A stretch of 64,000 nucleotides of DNA from JBLIKP01 sp047635375. Lineage in GTDB: Bacteria; Bacteroidota; Bacteroidia; Sphingobacteriales; Sphingobacteriaceae. Position numbers and translations under genes: made by a program. Location: the NCBI GenBank assembly GCA_047635375.1, contig JBLIKP010000001.1:21639-85638 (forward strand), written 5' to 3'. The notes beneath the pieces were generated by a model that was given only the letters and a program-made list of their open reading frames with translations, did not search any database and was not told where the DNA came from. This document shows positions 17,642 through 27,300 of the stretch, piece after piece (the first letter of the stretch is position 1; every line of letters begins with the position of its first letter).

Positions 17642-19738
17642 TTACTTAGTGTAAACTACATTTTTGGTTACCGTACTGTTTGAAGTCTTCATTCTCACGA
17701 AATAAACTCCAGCATTTGTAAAGCTGTTTTCATTAGCATTTAACTTAATCTTATGGCTTCCTGCCGATAAAGTCTCGTTTGTTACGCTAATAACACGACC
17801 AGTAATATCTAAAACTTCAAGTGTGATATTGTCGGCTTTTTCAAGGTCGAAATTAACACTAAGATCCTGAGTAAATGGATTTGGAGCTAAAGTGAATCTC
17901 AACTTGAGGGCTTCGGCATCAGCTATACTAGTAGATGGGTTGGCATCATAAATATTGATATTGTCCATGTAAAAATTGTTTCCTCCACCTGTGGTAAAGT
18001 CGAAACGAATTAGCCCACTAGTTGCACCTTCAATAGCGCCTAAATCAATAATTTGTTCTACCCATTCAGATTCTGAACTTGGGAAATAAGTTCCCCCAAC
18101 AGGTCCGTCTGAGGTTTCCATTTGGCCACCAGCACGACTTAATCTAACTTTCCAAGTTAACCCACAGTTATTACTTACATAAACAGTTAATCTGTCAGCG
18201 CTTTGGTTAGTCCTTCTGGCGTATGCCATTCGGAAAGAAAGCTTTGGAGAATTCATGTTTGAAATATTGATTCCTGGGCTAATTAATTGGTCAGTTAAAC
18301 CTGTAGGAGCGCCATTCACGTTGCTATAATAGATTGAAGCTGCTCCAGTATATGAGGCTTGTTCTGAACGTTGGAATGTACGATCGTTGTCTTCGTTTAT
18401 AATATTCCATCCATCGATATCGAAAGGGTCTGTTTCAAAACCTTCTGTTATTGGTCCGAATAAATCGCTTGTATTTTTTTGAATTTCAATGTAATCTTGT
18501 TTCAAAAGGCTATCAGAACCATTTGCGTTAGAAACCTTAAGTTGAACAGTGTATTTACCATCCAATTTAAATTTTACGTTAGGGTTTTTACCCATAACAA
18601 CAAATGAAGTGTCGCCATTGTCAAAAGTCCATTCCCAAGCATCAACCTCAGCATTGTAGCTATGGTCTGTGAAGGTTAAGGAAGACCCTGCACATGCAAG
18701 CGTGCTATTTGTATTGAAATCAGGGATTGGTGCGCATCCTGGAGAAACATATCCGTCATTTGTACCAGTCGCGATTAGATTCTGTTCAGTATGGTAAGTG
18801 TTTAATGAACCTGAGTTCATTAATGCAGCACGCATTCTGTCTTGTTGCCCATGAGTAAACATACGCTCGCAGCTAGAGTAATCCATAATGTTTTCAACAT
18901 TATCAAGACTACCGCAAGATTCTGACGCCTTATTACATCCAGATGATCCAACTGTTAATGGTGTGTCGTCCACGCCATCATCAAAGTTGCAATTTGCTAT
19001 TTCTAAGGGAGTGTTAGTGCCCCCCCAAGTATGTGAAAGGTTATAAAAGTGACCTACTTCGTGTGGAAGGGTACGTCGACTTAAGTTACCACCTTGACCG
19101 AATTGGTTATAGCGGCAGTAAATAGCCCATCTTGGGTTTCCTGGAGCAAAAGTTCCAGGGTTGAATGTATATGCGCCAGCACCTGATTGCATATTGCGAA
19201 CAACATAGATGTTCATGTATTTTTTTGTGTCCCAGCTGATTACTGCAGATACTCCAGCATTGTCTCCACCGTCGTTGGTTTTGTTAGAAAAAGTACGAGT
19301 GATACCGTCGGTGCAATTTCCGTTAGGATCAATTTGAGCAAAACGTAATTCAACGTAAGAAGCTCCCATTATTTTTCTAAAAGTGTCTAACACTTGATTA
19401 GAATCCTCGGCCATTTTAAGGTGGTCAAGGTTACTTAGGGCAATAGCGTTAAGCACATCTGATTTAGGAATGTTTTCAGGGCCATATTCGTGTAGAATAT
19501 GAACTACCACTGGTATGATAAGTTTTTCGACTGTATCAGTTGATCTTTGAGAAGCTTTGTTAGCAATATAAAATTGGGTAGCTTCTTCAAGAGCCGCTCT
19601 TCGAGCTTGAGCTTCGGTATCATGTTGTACCACATTATCAGTATGACTGTGTGTTGTACATAGTCGTTGTGCCTGTGCATTTTTCGTTGCCGTTAGGCCT
19701 AATGCACCTAGAAGTAAGAGAGTGAAAATTTTACGCAT
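17642..19738 (-). CDS. Secreted M43-family metalloprotease with PKD and T9SS domains (copy 1)
   Basis: A 698-residue pappalysin/cytophagalysin-type protease. The start at 19738 gives the signal peptide MRKIFTLLLLGALGL...AQAQ; a 25-codon upstream extension would bury it. Then come a propeptide-like region with IPVVVHILHEYGPENI, the zinc site HEVGHFYNLSH, the Met-turn MDYSSCERMFTHGQ, a PKD domain (about 345-430), a MAM-like jelly roll with TTGGGNNFYMDNINIYD, and a type A T9SS domain (APNPFTQDLSVNFD to TKNVVYTK). It is exported and probably held on the surface or released. Its closest relatives in view are the genes at 19943 and 33972, with the same domain order. Confidence 0.92.
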   Translation of the reverse strand: MRKIFTLLLLGALGLTATKNAQAQRLCTTHSHTDNVVQHDTEAQARRAALEEATQFYIANKASQRSTDTVEKLIIPVVVHILHEYGPENIPKSDVLNAIALSNLDHLKMAEDSNQVLDTFRKIMGASYVELRFAQIDPNGNCTDGITRTFSNKTNDGGDNAGVSAVISWDTKKYMNIYVVRNMQSGAGAYTFNPGTFAPGNPRWAIYCRYNQFGQGGNLSRRTLPHEVGHFYNLSHTWGGTNTPLEIANCNFDDGVDDTPLTVGSSGCNKASESCGSLDNVENIMDYSSCERMFTHGQQDRMRAALMNSGSLNTYHTEQNLIATGTNDGYVSPGCAPIPDFNTNSTLACAGSSLTFTDHSYNAEVDAWEWTFDNGDTSFVVMGKNPNVKFKLDGKYTVQLKVSNANGSDSLLKQDYIEIQKNTSDLFGPITEGFETDPFDIDGWNIINEDNDRTFQRSEQASYTGAASIYYSNVNGAPTGLTDQLISPGINISNMNSPKLSFRMAYARRTNQSADRLTVYVSNNCGLTWKVRLSRAGGQMETSDGPVGGTYFPSSESEWVEQIIDLGAIEGATSGLIRFDFTTGGGNNFYMDNINIYDANPSTSIADAEALKLRFTLAPNPFTQDLSVNFDLEKADNITLEVLDITGRVISVTNETLSAGSHKIKLNANENSFTNAGVYFVRMKTSNSTVTKNVVYTK

Positions 19739-19891
19739 TTGTTGTTTTTTGATGTTTTGAGATTTTAAAGATAATAAATACTTGCGATTAGCGCAATAAT
19801 ACACAATTCGCAAAGTGCTTAATTATGGCATGAATTTTATGCTAAATCCTTGTGTTTTGAACAAAATCAACGATTTTAGGATAGGACATAA

Positions 19892-19924
19892 AAAAAGCCT
19901 TGTAACATTGTTACAAGGCTTTTT
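19892..19924 (-). terminator. Strong hairpin terminator after M43 copy 2
   Basis: A 15 bp perfect stem (AAAAAGCCTTGTAAC paired with GTTACAAGGCTTTTT) with a three-base loop ATT. A and T tracts flank it on either side, so it could work in both directions. It lies between the two tandem M43 genes and shows that they are separate transcription units. Confidence 0.8.
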
Positions 19925-19942
19925 CAAAAAGTGTGTTACTTC

Positions 19943-22033
19943 TTATTGGAAAATTACTTTTTCAATAAGGATACCATGCTCAGAAGTTAGCTTTAAAAGG
20001 TAAACTCCTTTTGCTGGAAACAAATTGTTCCCATTAAAATTAAATGAGCTTGAAGAACTATCTAAAATCACAGCTTTGACAATTTTCCCAGTAATATCCA
20101 TTACTTCTAAAGTAGAAGCCAGAGCAGAATTTGAAACTGAAATATTGAAGTTGTTATTAATTGGGTTAGGAGAAACCTTAAATGAAACTCCTGATTTTTC
20201 AGTCACTCCCGTTGAAGGATTGTTGTCTACAATTTGGATGTTGTCAAAGTAAAGGTTATTGCCACCACCTGTTGTAATTTGAAATTTAAACATTGCATTT
20301 GTTGCATCATCAATTGAGCTTAGGCTAATTTCATGTTCTACCCATTCGTCTGCCGAGCCAGGGAAGTATGCGCCAGACTGTGGACCATCAGTGGTTTCCA
20401 TTCCTGAACCGAATTTGCTGAATTTGAATTTCCATAATTTACCGCAGTTGGTTGAAGTAAATACAACAAGTCTATCACTGGAGCTATTGTTTCTTCTAGC
20501 GTAAGCTAAGCGGAAACGTAATACAGGCTCATTCATATTGCTTATATCCACAGCAGGTGAAATCAACTCTGGATTTTTCCCTGAAGCATTCCCATTTGGC
20601 TGATTGTAAACTAAAGAGGCCGCACCTTGATATGAGGCATCGTAAGTTATTTCGAATGCTCTTCCGTCTTTGTCAGGAACTATTACCCAGTTACTATCGG
20701 TAAAATTTTCGTATTCAAATCCTTGTTGAACGTATCCTTGAAGATCTCCATTTTCAGGAATAACGCGAACCCAAGCCTCACGTGTAAGTGAATCTGATCC
20801 AGTTGCATTTGAAACGACTAATTTTACATCAAATTCACCACCCATGGTAAAAGTCATTGTTGGGTTTTGTTCGGTTGAAATAATGGTAGTGTCTTCGTTC
20901 GAGAATGTCCATTCCCAAGCGTCAGGTATGCCGTTCCAAGTAAAGTCGGTAAATTTTATTGGCTCACCTTCGCAGGCCGTTCTATAATTTTGCCAGAAAT
21001 CTGCATAAGGCATAATCACATAGGAGTTAGTATCTAAAATACCCGTTACTTCGGCATTTTCTGGCGTAATTAAACGGTCTATTTTATTTCCTCCTGCTTT
21101 CAATGCAGCATGCATTCTATCGGTTTGACCGTGAGTAAACATGTTTTGGCAAGAACCGTTGGTGTAATCCATGTAGTTGTCAGTCATGTCGAATGTACCA
21201 CAGGTCTGTTTATTAGTTGGGCATCCACTTGAGGAAGCTGAAGCGTCTGGAGTATCATTTACGCCATCAGAGGCTCCACAACCACCATCACCCCAAATGT
21301 GGCGAAGATTTAAGCAGTGGCCAATTTCGTGTACTAAAGTACGTCCTTGGTTATCGAAAGCGGTTCCAAATTCAATTGATCCAGTAACATCGGCACGGAT
21401 AACAATCCCGTAAGTAGCATCGGCTCCAGTTCCTGGGAATTGAGCATATCCAAGAATAACTCCTCCTCCGCCACTAGCGCCAATATTTCTAACCACCCAT
21501 ACATTAAAATAACTTGTTTGAGGCCAAACAGAAATTGCTTTATCTGTCCTGTCTGGTTGATTGTTGAAATCGGTAGCTGATGTAGGTACCATCACACGTC
21601 CATCTGTTCTTTCGCCGTTAGGATCTTTTCTAGCAAGGCGAAATTCGATATAAGTATCGGAGGCAACAGCGCGCCAGCGTTCGTCAGTGTCTGTGGTATC
21701 TGGATTAATCCGTCTAAAGTCCTCATTGATAATTCTTACTTGATCTTCAATTTGGGCACGGCTTATTGCCTCTGGACCATATTGATGATAAATGTGGAAT
21801 ACAATTGGAATATAAACAGTGTCTTCGTGAGTTTGGGAAGTAACTTTTCTATTTTCTAAATACTGAAGAGTGAATTGCTCAAGTGCATCACGGTTTTCCT
21901 TGTATTCAGGATTTTCTTTAAAATTAATTTCTGTTTGCTCAGTGGTGTAACATGGAATTACAGCTTCCTGAGCTATTGCACTTCCTGCAGAAAAGAACAT
22001 TGCAGCAAGCAGAAAAGAAGAGAGATGTTTCAT
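19943..22033 (-). CDS. Secreted M43-family metalloprotease with PKD and T9SS domains (copy 2)
   Basis: A 696-residue protein with signal peptide MKHLSSFLLAAMFFSAGSAIAQ. The conserved pre-catalytic block IPIVFHIYHQYGPEAIS is followed by the zinc site HEIGHCLNLRHIWGD and the Met-turn MDYTNGSCQNMFTHGQ. A PKD domain holds IPDAWEWTFSNEDTT, and a MAM-like region holds TTGGGNNLYFDNIQIVD. The T9SS type A domain starts VSPNPINNNF and ends LIEKVIFQ. It is a tandem paralogue of the gene at 17642 but is separated from it by a terminator. As in all three copies, the residue usually glycine in HExxHxxGxxH is asparagine. Confidence 0.92.
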   Translation of the reverse strand: MKHLSSFLLAAMFFSAGSAIAQEAVIPCYTTEQTEINFKENPEYKENRDALEQFTLQYLENRKVTSQTHEDTVYIPIVFHIYHQYGPEAISRAQIEDQVRIINEDFRRINPDTTDTDERWRAVASDTYIEFRLARKDPNGERTDGRVMVPTSATDFNNQPDRTDKAISVWPQTSYFNVWVVRNIGASGGGGVILGYAQFPGTGADATYGIVIRADVTGSIEFGTAFDNQGRTLVHEIGHCLNLRHIWGDGGCGASDGVNDTPDASASSSGCPTNKQTCGTFDMTDNYMDYTNGSCQNMFTHGQTDRMHAALKAGGNKIDRLITPENAEVTGILDTNSYVIMPYADFWQNYRTACEGEPIKFTDFTWNGIPDAWEWTFSNEDTTIISTEQNPTMTFTMGGEFDVKLVVSNATGSDSLTREAWVRVIPENGDLQGYVQQGFEYENFTDSNWVIVPDKDGRAFEITYDASYQGAASLVYNQPNGNASGKNPELISPAVDISNMNEPVLRFRLAYARRNNSSSDRLVVFTSTNCGKLWKFKFSKFGSGMETTDGPQSGAYFPGSADEWVEHEISLSSIDDATNAMFKFQITTGGGNNLYFDNIQIVDNNPSTGVTEKSGVSFKVSPNPINNNFNISVSNSALASTLEVMDITGKIVKAVILDSSSSSFNFNGNNLFPAKGVYLLKLTSEHGILIEKVIFQ

Positions 22034-22185
22034 ATAAGTTATTTAATTAATCACTTGAAGTGATTTTCAAGCGGATTGAAATTAGGGAATTGTGTGAATA
22101 TTAGCAATAAAATATTTATCCTTATTGGAGGATTCTCAGTTAATAAGACCCTTTTTTATAAAAATGGTTGCATTCAAAATGAATT

Positions 22186-23583
22186 TTATTCCGTGTCTGG
22201 GGTTAAGTTTATTTCACCTTCTGAGGTTGCAATAACACTTGCTACCGTGGCATCTCCAGTTACATTTACAACGGTTCTGCACATGTCCAGGATTCTGTCG
22301 ACTGGGAATACAATAGCGATCCAGGTTGGATCTAAACCCACAGATTCTAACACGATAATTAACATAACTAGTCCGGCACTTGGCACCGCTGCTGAGCCAA
22401 TTGATGCTAAAGTTGCGGTTAATATTATTGTTAGTTGCTGAACGAACGAAAGATCCACCATATGAAACTGAGCCAAAAAGACTACGGCTACTGCTTGGTA
22501 TAGGCTGGTTCCATCCATGTTTACTGTTGCTCCTATGGGAAGGACAAAGCTGGTTACTTTTTCGCTAACCCCTAATTTGTTTTCAACACAATCCATGGTA
22601 ACGGGCAAAGTCGCCGCACTTGAGGATGTGGAGAAAGCTAGCATTTGGGCTGGGGCCATGCTTTTGAAGAATTTTTTGTAGCCGATTTTCCCTCTAGTAA
22701 GGAGCATCATGATTGTAGGGTAGAATACAAAAACCATCAGCGCTAAGCCAGCAAAAACAGTTAAAGAGTACCAGCCGAGGCCTTTGAAAATCTCGATTAC
22801 ATTTCCAGGATCGTCACCGGCCATTTCACTTATTTTTCCTGCAAGCAGGGCAAACACGAAAAATGGTGCAGCCTGCATAGTGAGGTCCACCATTTTTAAG
22901 AATACTTCATTAGCACCTGCCACAAACTGATTTACGGGATTTGCGAATTCGGCGGGGATGAACAATAGCGAAATTCCAAAGAACAAAGCGAAGAAAATAA
23001 TTTGAAGCATGCTTCCATTATCTCCAAGGGCCCCAAAAATATTGCTAGGCACCATATCTACCAGCATTTTAAGTGGACCAGAATCCTTTACTTTTCGAGC
23101 GTCATTTATTTTTTTACTTACCTCGTCATTTTTTGGGGTGTTTGTCTCTACTTCGTTTAAAGATCCTTCGGATAGGACCTGGTTATCAATTAACTCAACT
23201 CCATCAGTCTGTGCGACGAATAATTCGTAATTTTTACGGTTTTCAAGCCTTTGACCTTCTCCCATAAGGGTTCCTGGTTGGAATACATTAACCAAAGTTA
23301 GCCCTAAAGAAACTGCGGTAATTGTAGTGATTAAATACATCAAAAGGGTTTTCATTCCCATTCTACCCAGACTTGAAGCGTCAGTTAAGCCAGTGATTCC
23401 TTTTATAATGGAGAATAAAACTAGGGGAACTGCTATTAGCTTAAGCACATTGATGAAAATTGTGCCAAAAGGACTAATCCAATCTATGGTGAACTTACTC
23501 CAACCTAGATAACTGGAAAGAAGAGCCCAAATAACTCCCAAAAATAAACCAATGATGATTTTCCAATGCAGTGCAAGTTTCAT
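22186..23583 (-). CDS. Dicarboxylate/amino acid:cation symporter (DAACS family)
   Basis: A 465-residue transporter of the GltP/DctA family. Hallmarks are the serine-rich hairpin FSTSSSAATLPVTM, the transmembrane 7 block GATVNMDGTSLYQAVAVVFLAQ, and the final GLDPTWIAIVFPVDRILDMCRTVVNV with substrate- and cation-binding residues. It would take up glutamate, aspartate or C4-dicarboxylates with sodium or protons. A hydrophilic insert of about 50 residues (near 125-175, SLNEVETNTPKNDEVSKK) precedes the third helix region. It lies 18 bases downstream of plsY and may share its transcript. The 152-base gap to the M43 gene holds no further gene that I can support. Confidence 0.93.
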   Translation of the reverse strand: MKLALHWKIIIGLFLGVIWALLSSYLGWSKFTIDWISPFGTIFINVLKLIAVPLVLFSIIKGITGLTDASSLGRMGMKTLLMYLITTITAVSLGLTLVNVFQPGTLMGEGQRLENRKNYELFVAQTDGVELIDNQVLSEGSLNEVETNTPKNDEVSKKINDARKVKDSGPLKMLVDMVPSNIFGALGDNGSMLQIIFFALFFGISLLFIPAEFANPVNQFVAGANEVFLKMVDLTMQAAPFFVFALLAGKISEMAGDDPGNVIEIFKGLGWYSLTVFAGLALMVFVFYPTIMMLLTRGKIGYKKFFKSMAPAQMLAFSTSSSAATLPVTMDCVENKLGVSEKVTSFVLPIGATVNMDGTSLYQAVAVVFLAQFHMVDLSFVQQLTIILTATLASIGSAAVPSAGLVMLIIVLESVGLDPTWIAIVFPVDRILDMCRTVVNVTGDATVASVIATSEGEINLTPDTE

Positions 23584-23601
23584 ATGTAGATTGTTAAACG
23601 G

Positions 23602-24240
23602 CTAGACCGATTTTTTCTTAAAAAGATTAGCTTTCGACTCCTCTCCCCTTAATAATCTTTCGATATTTTTTTGATGGGTGAGAATCACAAGTATGGCAAT
23701 TGCAATACCAAAGATGATTAAAGACTTTATAGTGGTATGGTAAACAAAGACGATTAAAAATGGGAAAGCTACACTTCCCAAAATTGAGCCTAAAGAGACG
23801 TATTTAGTAATTAGAAGGATAACAATAAAAATTAAAATACAAATCCCTGCTGCTGGAGGGTGAACTGCTAGCACCATTCCTAGAAGTGTTGCAATTCCTT
23901 TTCCGCCTCGAAATCCTGCGAATACTGGGAATAGGTGACCTAGAATTGCAGCAATACCATAAGCAAGCTGGGTATTTACAAATTGCTCAGTGCTTGGAAC
24001 TAGGGTGGTGATGAATAAAACTAAGGAAGTGGCCGAAAATCCTTTTAAGATGTCAATTATTAAAACGGGTATGCCTGCCTTTTTCCCTAAAATCCTAAAA
24101 GTATTTGTTGCTCCAGCATTTCCACTACCGTATTCTCTAATATCAATCCCATAAAATTTCTTCCCAATTATCACGCTAGTTGGCATGGAACCTAATAGAT
24201 AGGCTACAATTAAAAACAATATGGATTCTAAGTTTATCAA
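23602..24240 (-). CDS. plsY: Glycerol-3-phosphate acyltransferase PlsY
   Basis: A 212-residue inner-membrane enzyme that moves an acyl group from acyl-phosphate to glycerol 3-phosphate, the first step of phospholipid synthesis. The three PlsY motifs are visible: LLGSMPTSVIIGK, GSGNAGATNTFRILGKKAG, and GFRGGKGIATLLG. Five hydrophobic segments fit the family. The C-terminal basic tail (NLFKKKSV) is short. The partner PlsX is not in the window. Confidence 0.95.
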   Translation of the reverse strand: MINLESILFLIVAYLLGSMPTSVIIGKKFYGIDIREYGSGNAGATNTFRILGKKAGIPVLIIDILKGFSATSLVLFITTLVPSTEQFVNTQLAYGIAAILGHLFPVFAGFRGGKGIATLLGMVLAVHPPAAGICILIFIVILLITKYVSLGSILGSVAFPFLIVFVYHTTIKSLIIFGIAIAILVILTHQKNIERLLRGEESKANLFKKKSV

Positions 24241-24256
24241 GTGGGTTTAACATTAA

Positions 24257-24295
24257 AGCTCCTCAAGCTAATTGTTAAATTTAGTTTGAGGAGCT
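24257..24295 (-). terminator. Probable terminator after the 1465-residue protein gene
   Basis: A 10 bp stem AGCTCCTCAA / TTGAGGAGCT with a 19-base AT-rich loop. The T tract on the minus strand is short, so the call is moderate. Confidence 0.45.
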
Positions 24296-24316
24296 CAAAA
24301 ATAGTCTTCCAAATCA

Positions 24317-27300
24317 TTAATCCAAAATCGGAAACTTCCTAAGGAAGTCAGATTTCTTTCTTCCGGTAGCCACAGAGAATGGTTTGTCGGATTTTGTTTT
24401 GTCTAAAACAGCTTGATTAAAGTCTTCATTTGATGAGTAAGCCTCCATTAAACCCTTATAAAAGCTGAAGTAATACCAATTTTCAATTGGAGACTCTAGG
24501 TAGAAACTAATCTTTGGGGCACCTCTTTTTATTTCTATTACAACTTTCCCTTTTATTCGACGATTTATCAATTTATCTTGAACTACTCCTAAACCGATGA
24601 TTCCTTCAGAAACATAAGCCTTGGCAGTTTGGTCCCAAACGAAATTCAGTCTGTTAAAAAACAGGCTATGCTCTAGCGCTTTAATCATTTTGAAATTGCC
24701 ATAAAGCTTAACGTCTTCAATGATAGTTTTGGCTTCTTTTTCAGGTAGCATTTCAGAAATACCATGGACAAAAACATCCCTGTCATTAATCACAACGTCA
24801 CTATTTAAAAGGTCAATTTCAAGTTGATCTTTCATTATTTCCAATGCCTTTTTTGGGAAATCAAAGTCAAACGCCATAAGGATATCCAAAAAGAATGTCT
24901 CCTCAAATAAGTCGTTGGTTATGGTTCCTACAGTTTTTACTTTCGGTAAATCGTCAATAGGATTTAGCTCGATACCTATGTCAAGGACTCCTTCGGCGAA
25001 AATCTCCTCTCTTCTATCGTCGAAAGAAAGGTAATTTCCTTTGTTTCCAGTATTGAAGAGTTTTGTTTCGCTTCCGATTTTGAAAATCTGATCGTCCTCG
25101 TCGAAAAGCATTTGCCCTTCAACTTTTATTATATCATGATCATTCGGTTCGACCTTTTGGCTAACAAAAGTTCCATAAAGTCCGCCTGTCATATTGTTAA
25201 TGTGAAAACCCGTGAATAGTCGTTTCTTATTAATATCACGTGGATCTGAAATAGTTGTAACAAGGGAGTCAGGATTTACTTCTGCAGCAAAGCTGAAGAA
25301 CTCCGATTTTATTCGAGTGCTTTGTTGATCAAGTTTTGCATAGCCTTCGTAATTCATGTACTTGTCTTCTGCCTTTAAAACAACCTCACCCTTAAATAAG
25401 ATTCTTGGATTTAAAACGAATGTGGTTGTGTCGGCGATTCGGCCTCGAGCCTGAGTTCTACCAGCAGTATCTACCAAAATACGTTCGAACTTGAATTTTT
25501 CAATAGCGCCTCCCTTACTCACATATTCGTATTCTCCTGACCCAGAGAATTTGTTTTTCCCGGTAATGTTCAGGTTGGCGTTGAAAATTTCGTGGAAACG
25601 GGTATCAGTATTGGCGATAATTCGGGCATTTTTTAGTAGTCCAAGTTTTCCGCCTTCAGCGATGTAGGCTTCGTTTTTGTCAGGGATGATTTCAACATCA
25701 GCAACAAAAATATTTGGGACATTACTCACCCCAATAGCCGAGCTATCTAGGAAGAATTTGGCAGTTTCTGATGCAAAAACTAAAGAATCTTGTTTTGGAT
25801 CTGTCGATCTAAAGCTTAACTCCTCAGTAACTTGCCCTAGAGCCGCGCTAAATTCCATTTCCTTTTTCTTGATATCCCAAGTAAATCTGTTTAGTGAACC
25901 AACATATTTATTATTTGGGTATTCAATGTTGTACCCGAATAAATTTGATTCAAATTTACCTTGCATTGTTCCGAAATCAACTTCACTTTTAATGTTGTTC
26001 GCGGCAAGTAAATGTTTGGTGCTATCCTGGTTGTAAACGTTCATATTCGAAGTGTCGGCTCGGAAGCTGTTTTCTTTTAATAAAAAGCTTCTTGAGGCTA
26101 CCTGAGCATTGTTAAATCCAATCTTTCCACTTCCGTAAAGGTTGGCTGGAGTGTAAAGTATTGAGCCTTCATAGGTCGCTTTGTCACCGTAAATATCAAA
26201 TGCTGTAGTTTTTTGGTCAATCCTCATACTGTCGGCATAGGGTTCCCAGTGCATGTATGAGCCTTCGGATACCACTCCCGGATAGGATGCAGCCCCAAAC
26301 GGCCCTTTCTTTATTTCATACCTGTCGATGTCTGCCTTTACACTATCTAAAAGGAAAAGGATGTTCTGTGATTGACCCTTGGATGAGAGGTATGTGATGT
26401 CTCCCTGTCCAAATAATCCATGCTGACTTAAGTTAATATTTCCCTCATAGTTTCCTTTTCCCTTGTAAAGCGGATACCCCCCTTGAGGAGTGGGGGAAAT
26501 GAATCCTAACGAGGTATCACTCTGTAATGAAAGTACTTCTTTCAAGTCAGGAAAAATCCCCCCAGAATAAAATATCCCTGGAAATGCAAGTCCGTTTGTT
26601 GAGGTTAATGCATCTAAACTATCCAGTTGGAAAGGAATTACCCTGAAAAAGAATCGGTCCCGGTCGTAGTTACTTTGCTGAATGTTCGGGTAATCGTAGT
26701 ATACAAAGGATTCTTTTTGACTATCAAATAATGGATATTGTGGATAATCTTTTAATCCAGATTTATTGTCCTTGTCATCAATGTAAAGGTCACCGTTAAT
26801 GTTTTGAAGTACAGTTTCTACATCAATTAATTGACGGGCCCCTTGGGCGTCAGATGTTCCTATTACCTTGATTTTTAAGGAGTCAATATTTTGAAGGGCA
26901 ATTTTGAAATTTTCATAATCAAATGTAAATCCCTTTCCATAGAAATCCAGTGTTCCCGCATGAACCTGACCACCGAATAACATGTTTCTGTTCCCCATAA
27001 CGGTTAACGTTCGGCCATAAGGCACAACATAAACCGACTGGCTATCTGACATGGTTATTTGACGCACTCCGTTAATTACTAGGTTGTAATTTTTCATGTT
27101 TAGGTAGGCGTTCGCCGAGTCAGTTCGTGAGCGAATTCTTAGTATGTCATAGTCCACATTACCGGCGTTATTTTGGACGTAGTTAATTGCTTTATCTTTA
27201 ACTGTAATTAAGTCAAAATCTTCATCGAAATAAATAAATCCGCCCTCCACAAGCTTTCTTAATTGTCCGCGTACCTGATCGACAGTTAAATTTCTTCGTG

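Noticed and set aside
17642..19813. Longer start for M43 copy 1 at 19813
   Set aside because: It would put 25 residues ahead of a perfect signal peptide and covers the likely promoter region.
19739..19942. Possible small RNA gene in the spacer between the two tandem M43 genes
   Set aside because: The only clear structure is one strong hairpin, best explained as the terminator of the gene at 19943.
22076..22441. A 121-codon plus-strand open frame
   Set aside because: Most of it is antisense to the DAACS symporter gene, and it has no recognisable domain or ribosome binding site.
25677..26036. A 119-codon plus-strand open frame
   Set aside because: It is wholly antisense to the 1465-residue protein gene and has the low-quality composition of a shadow frame.
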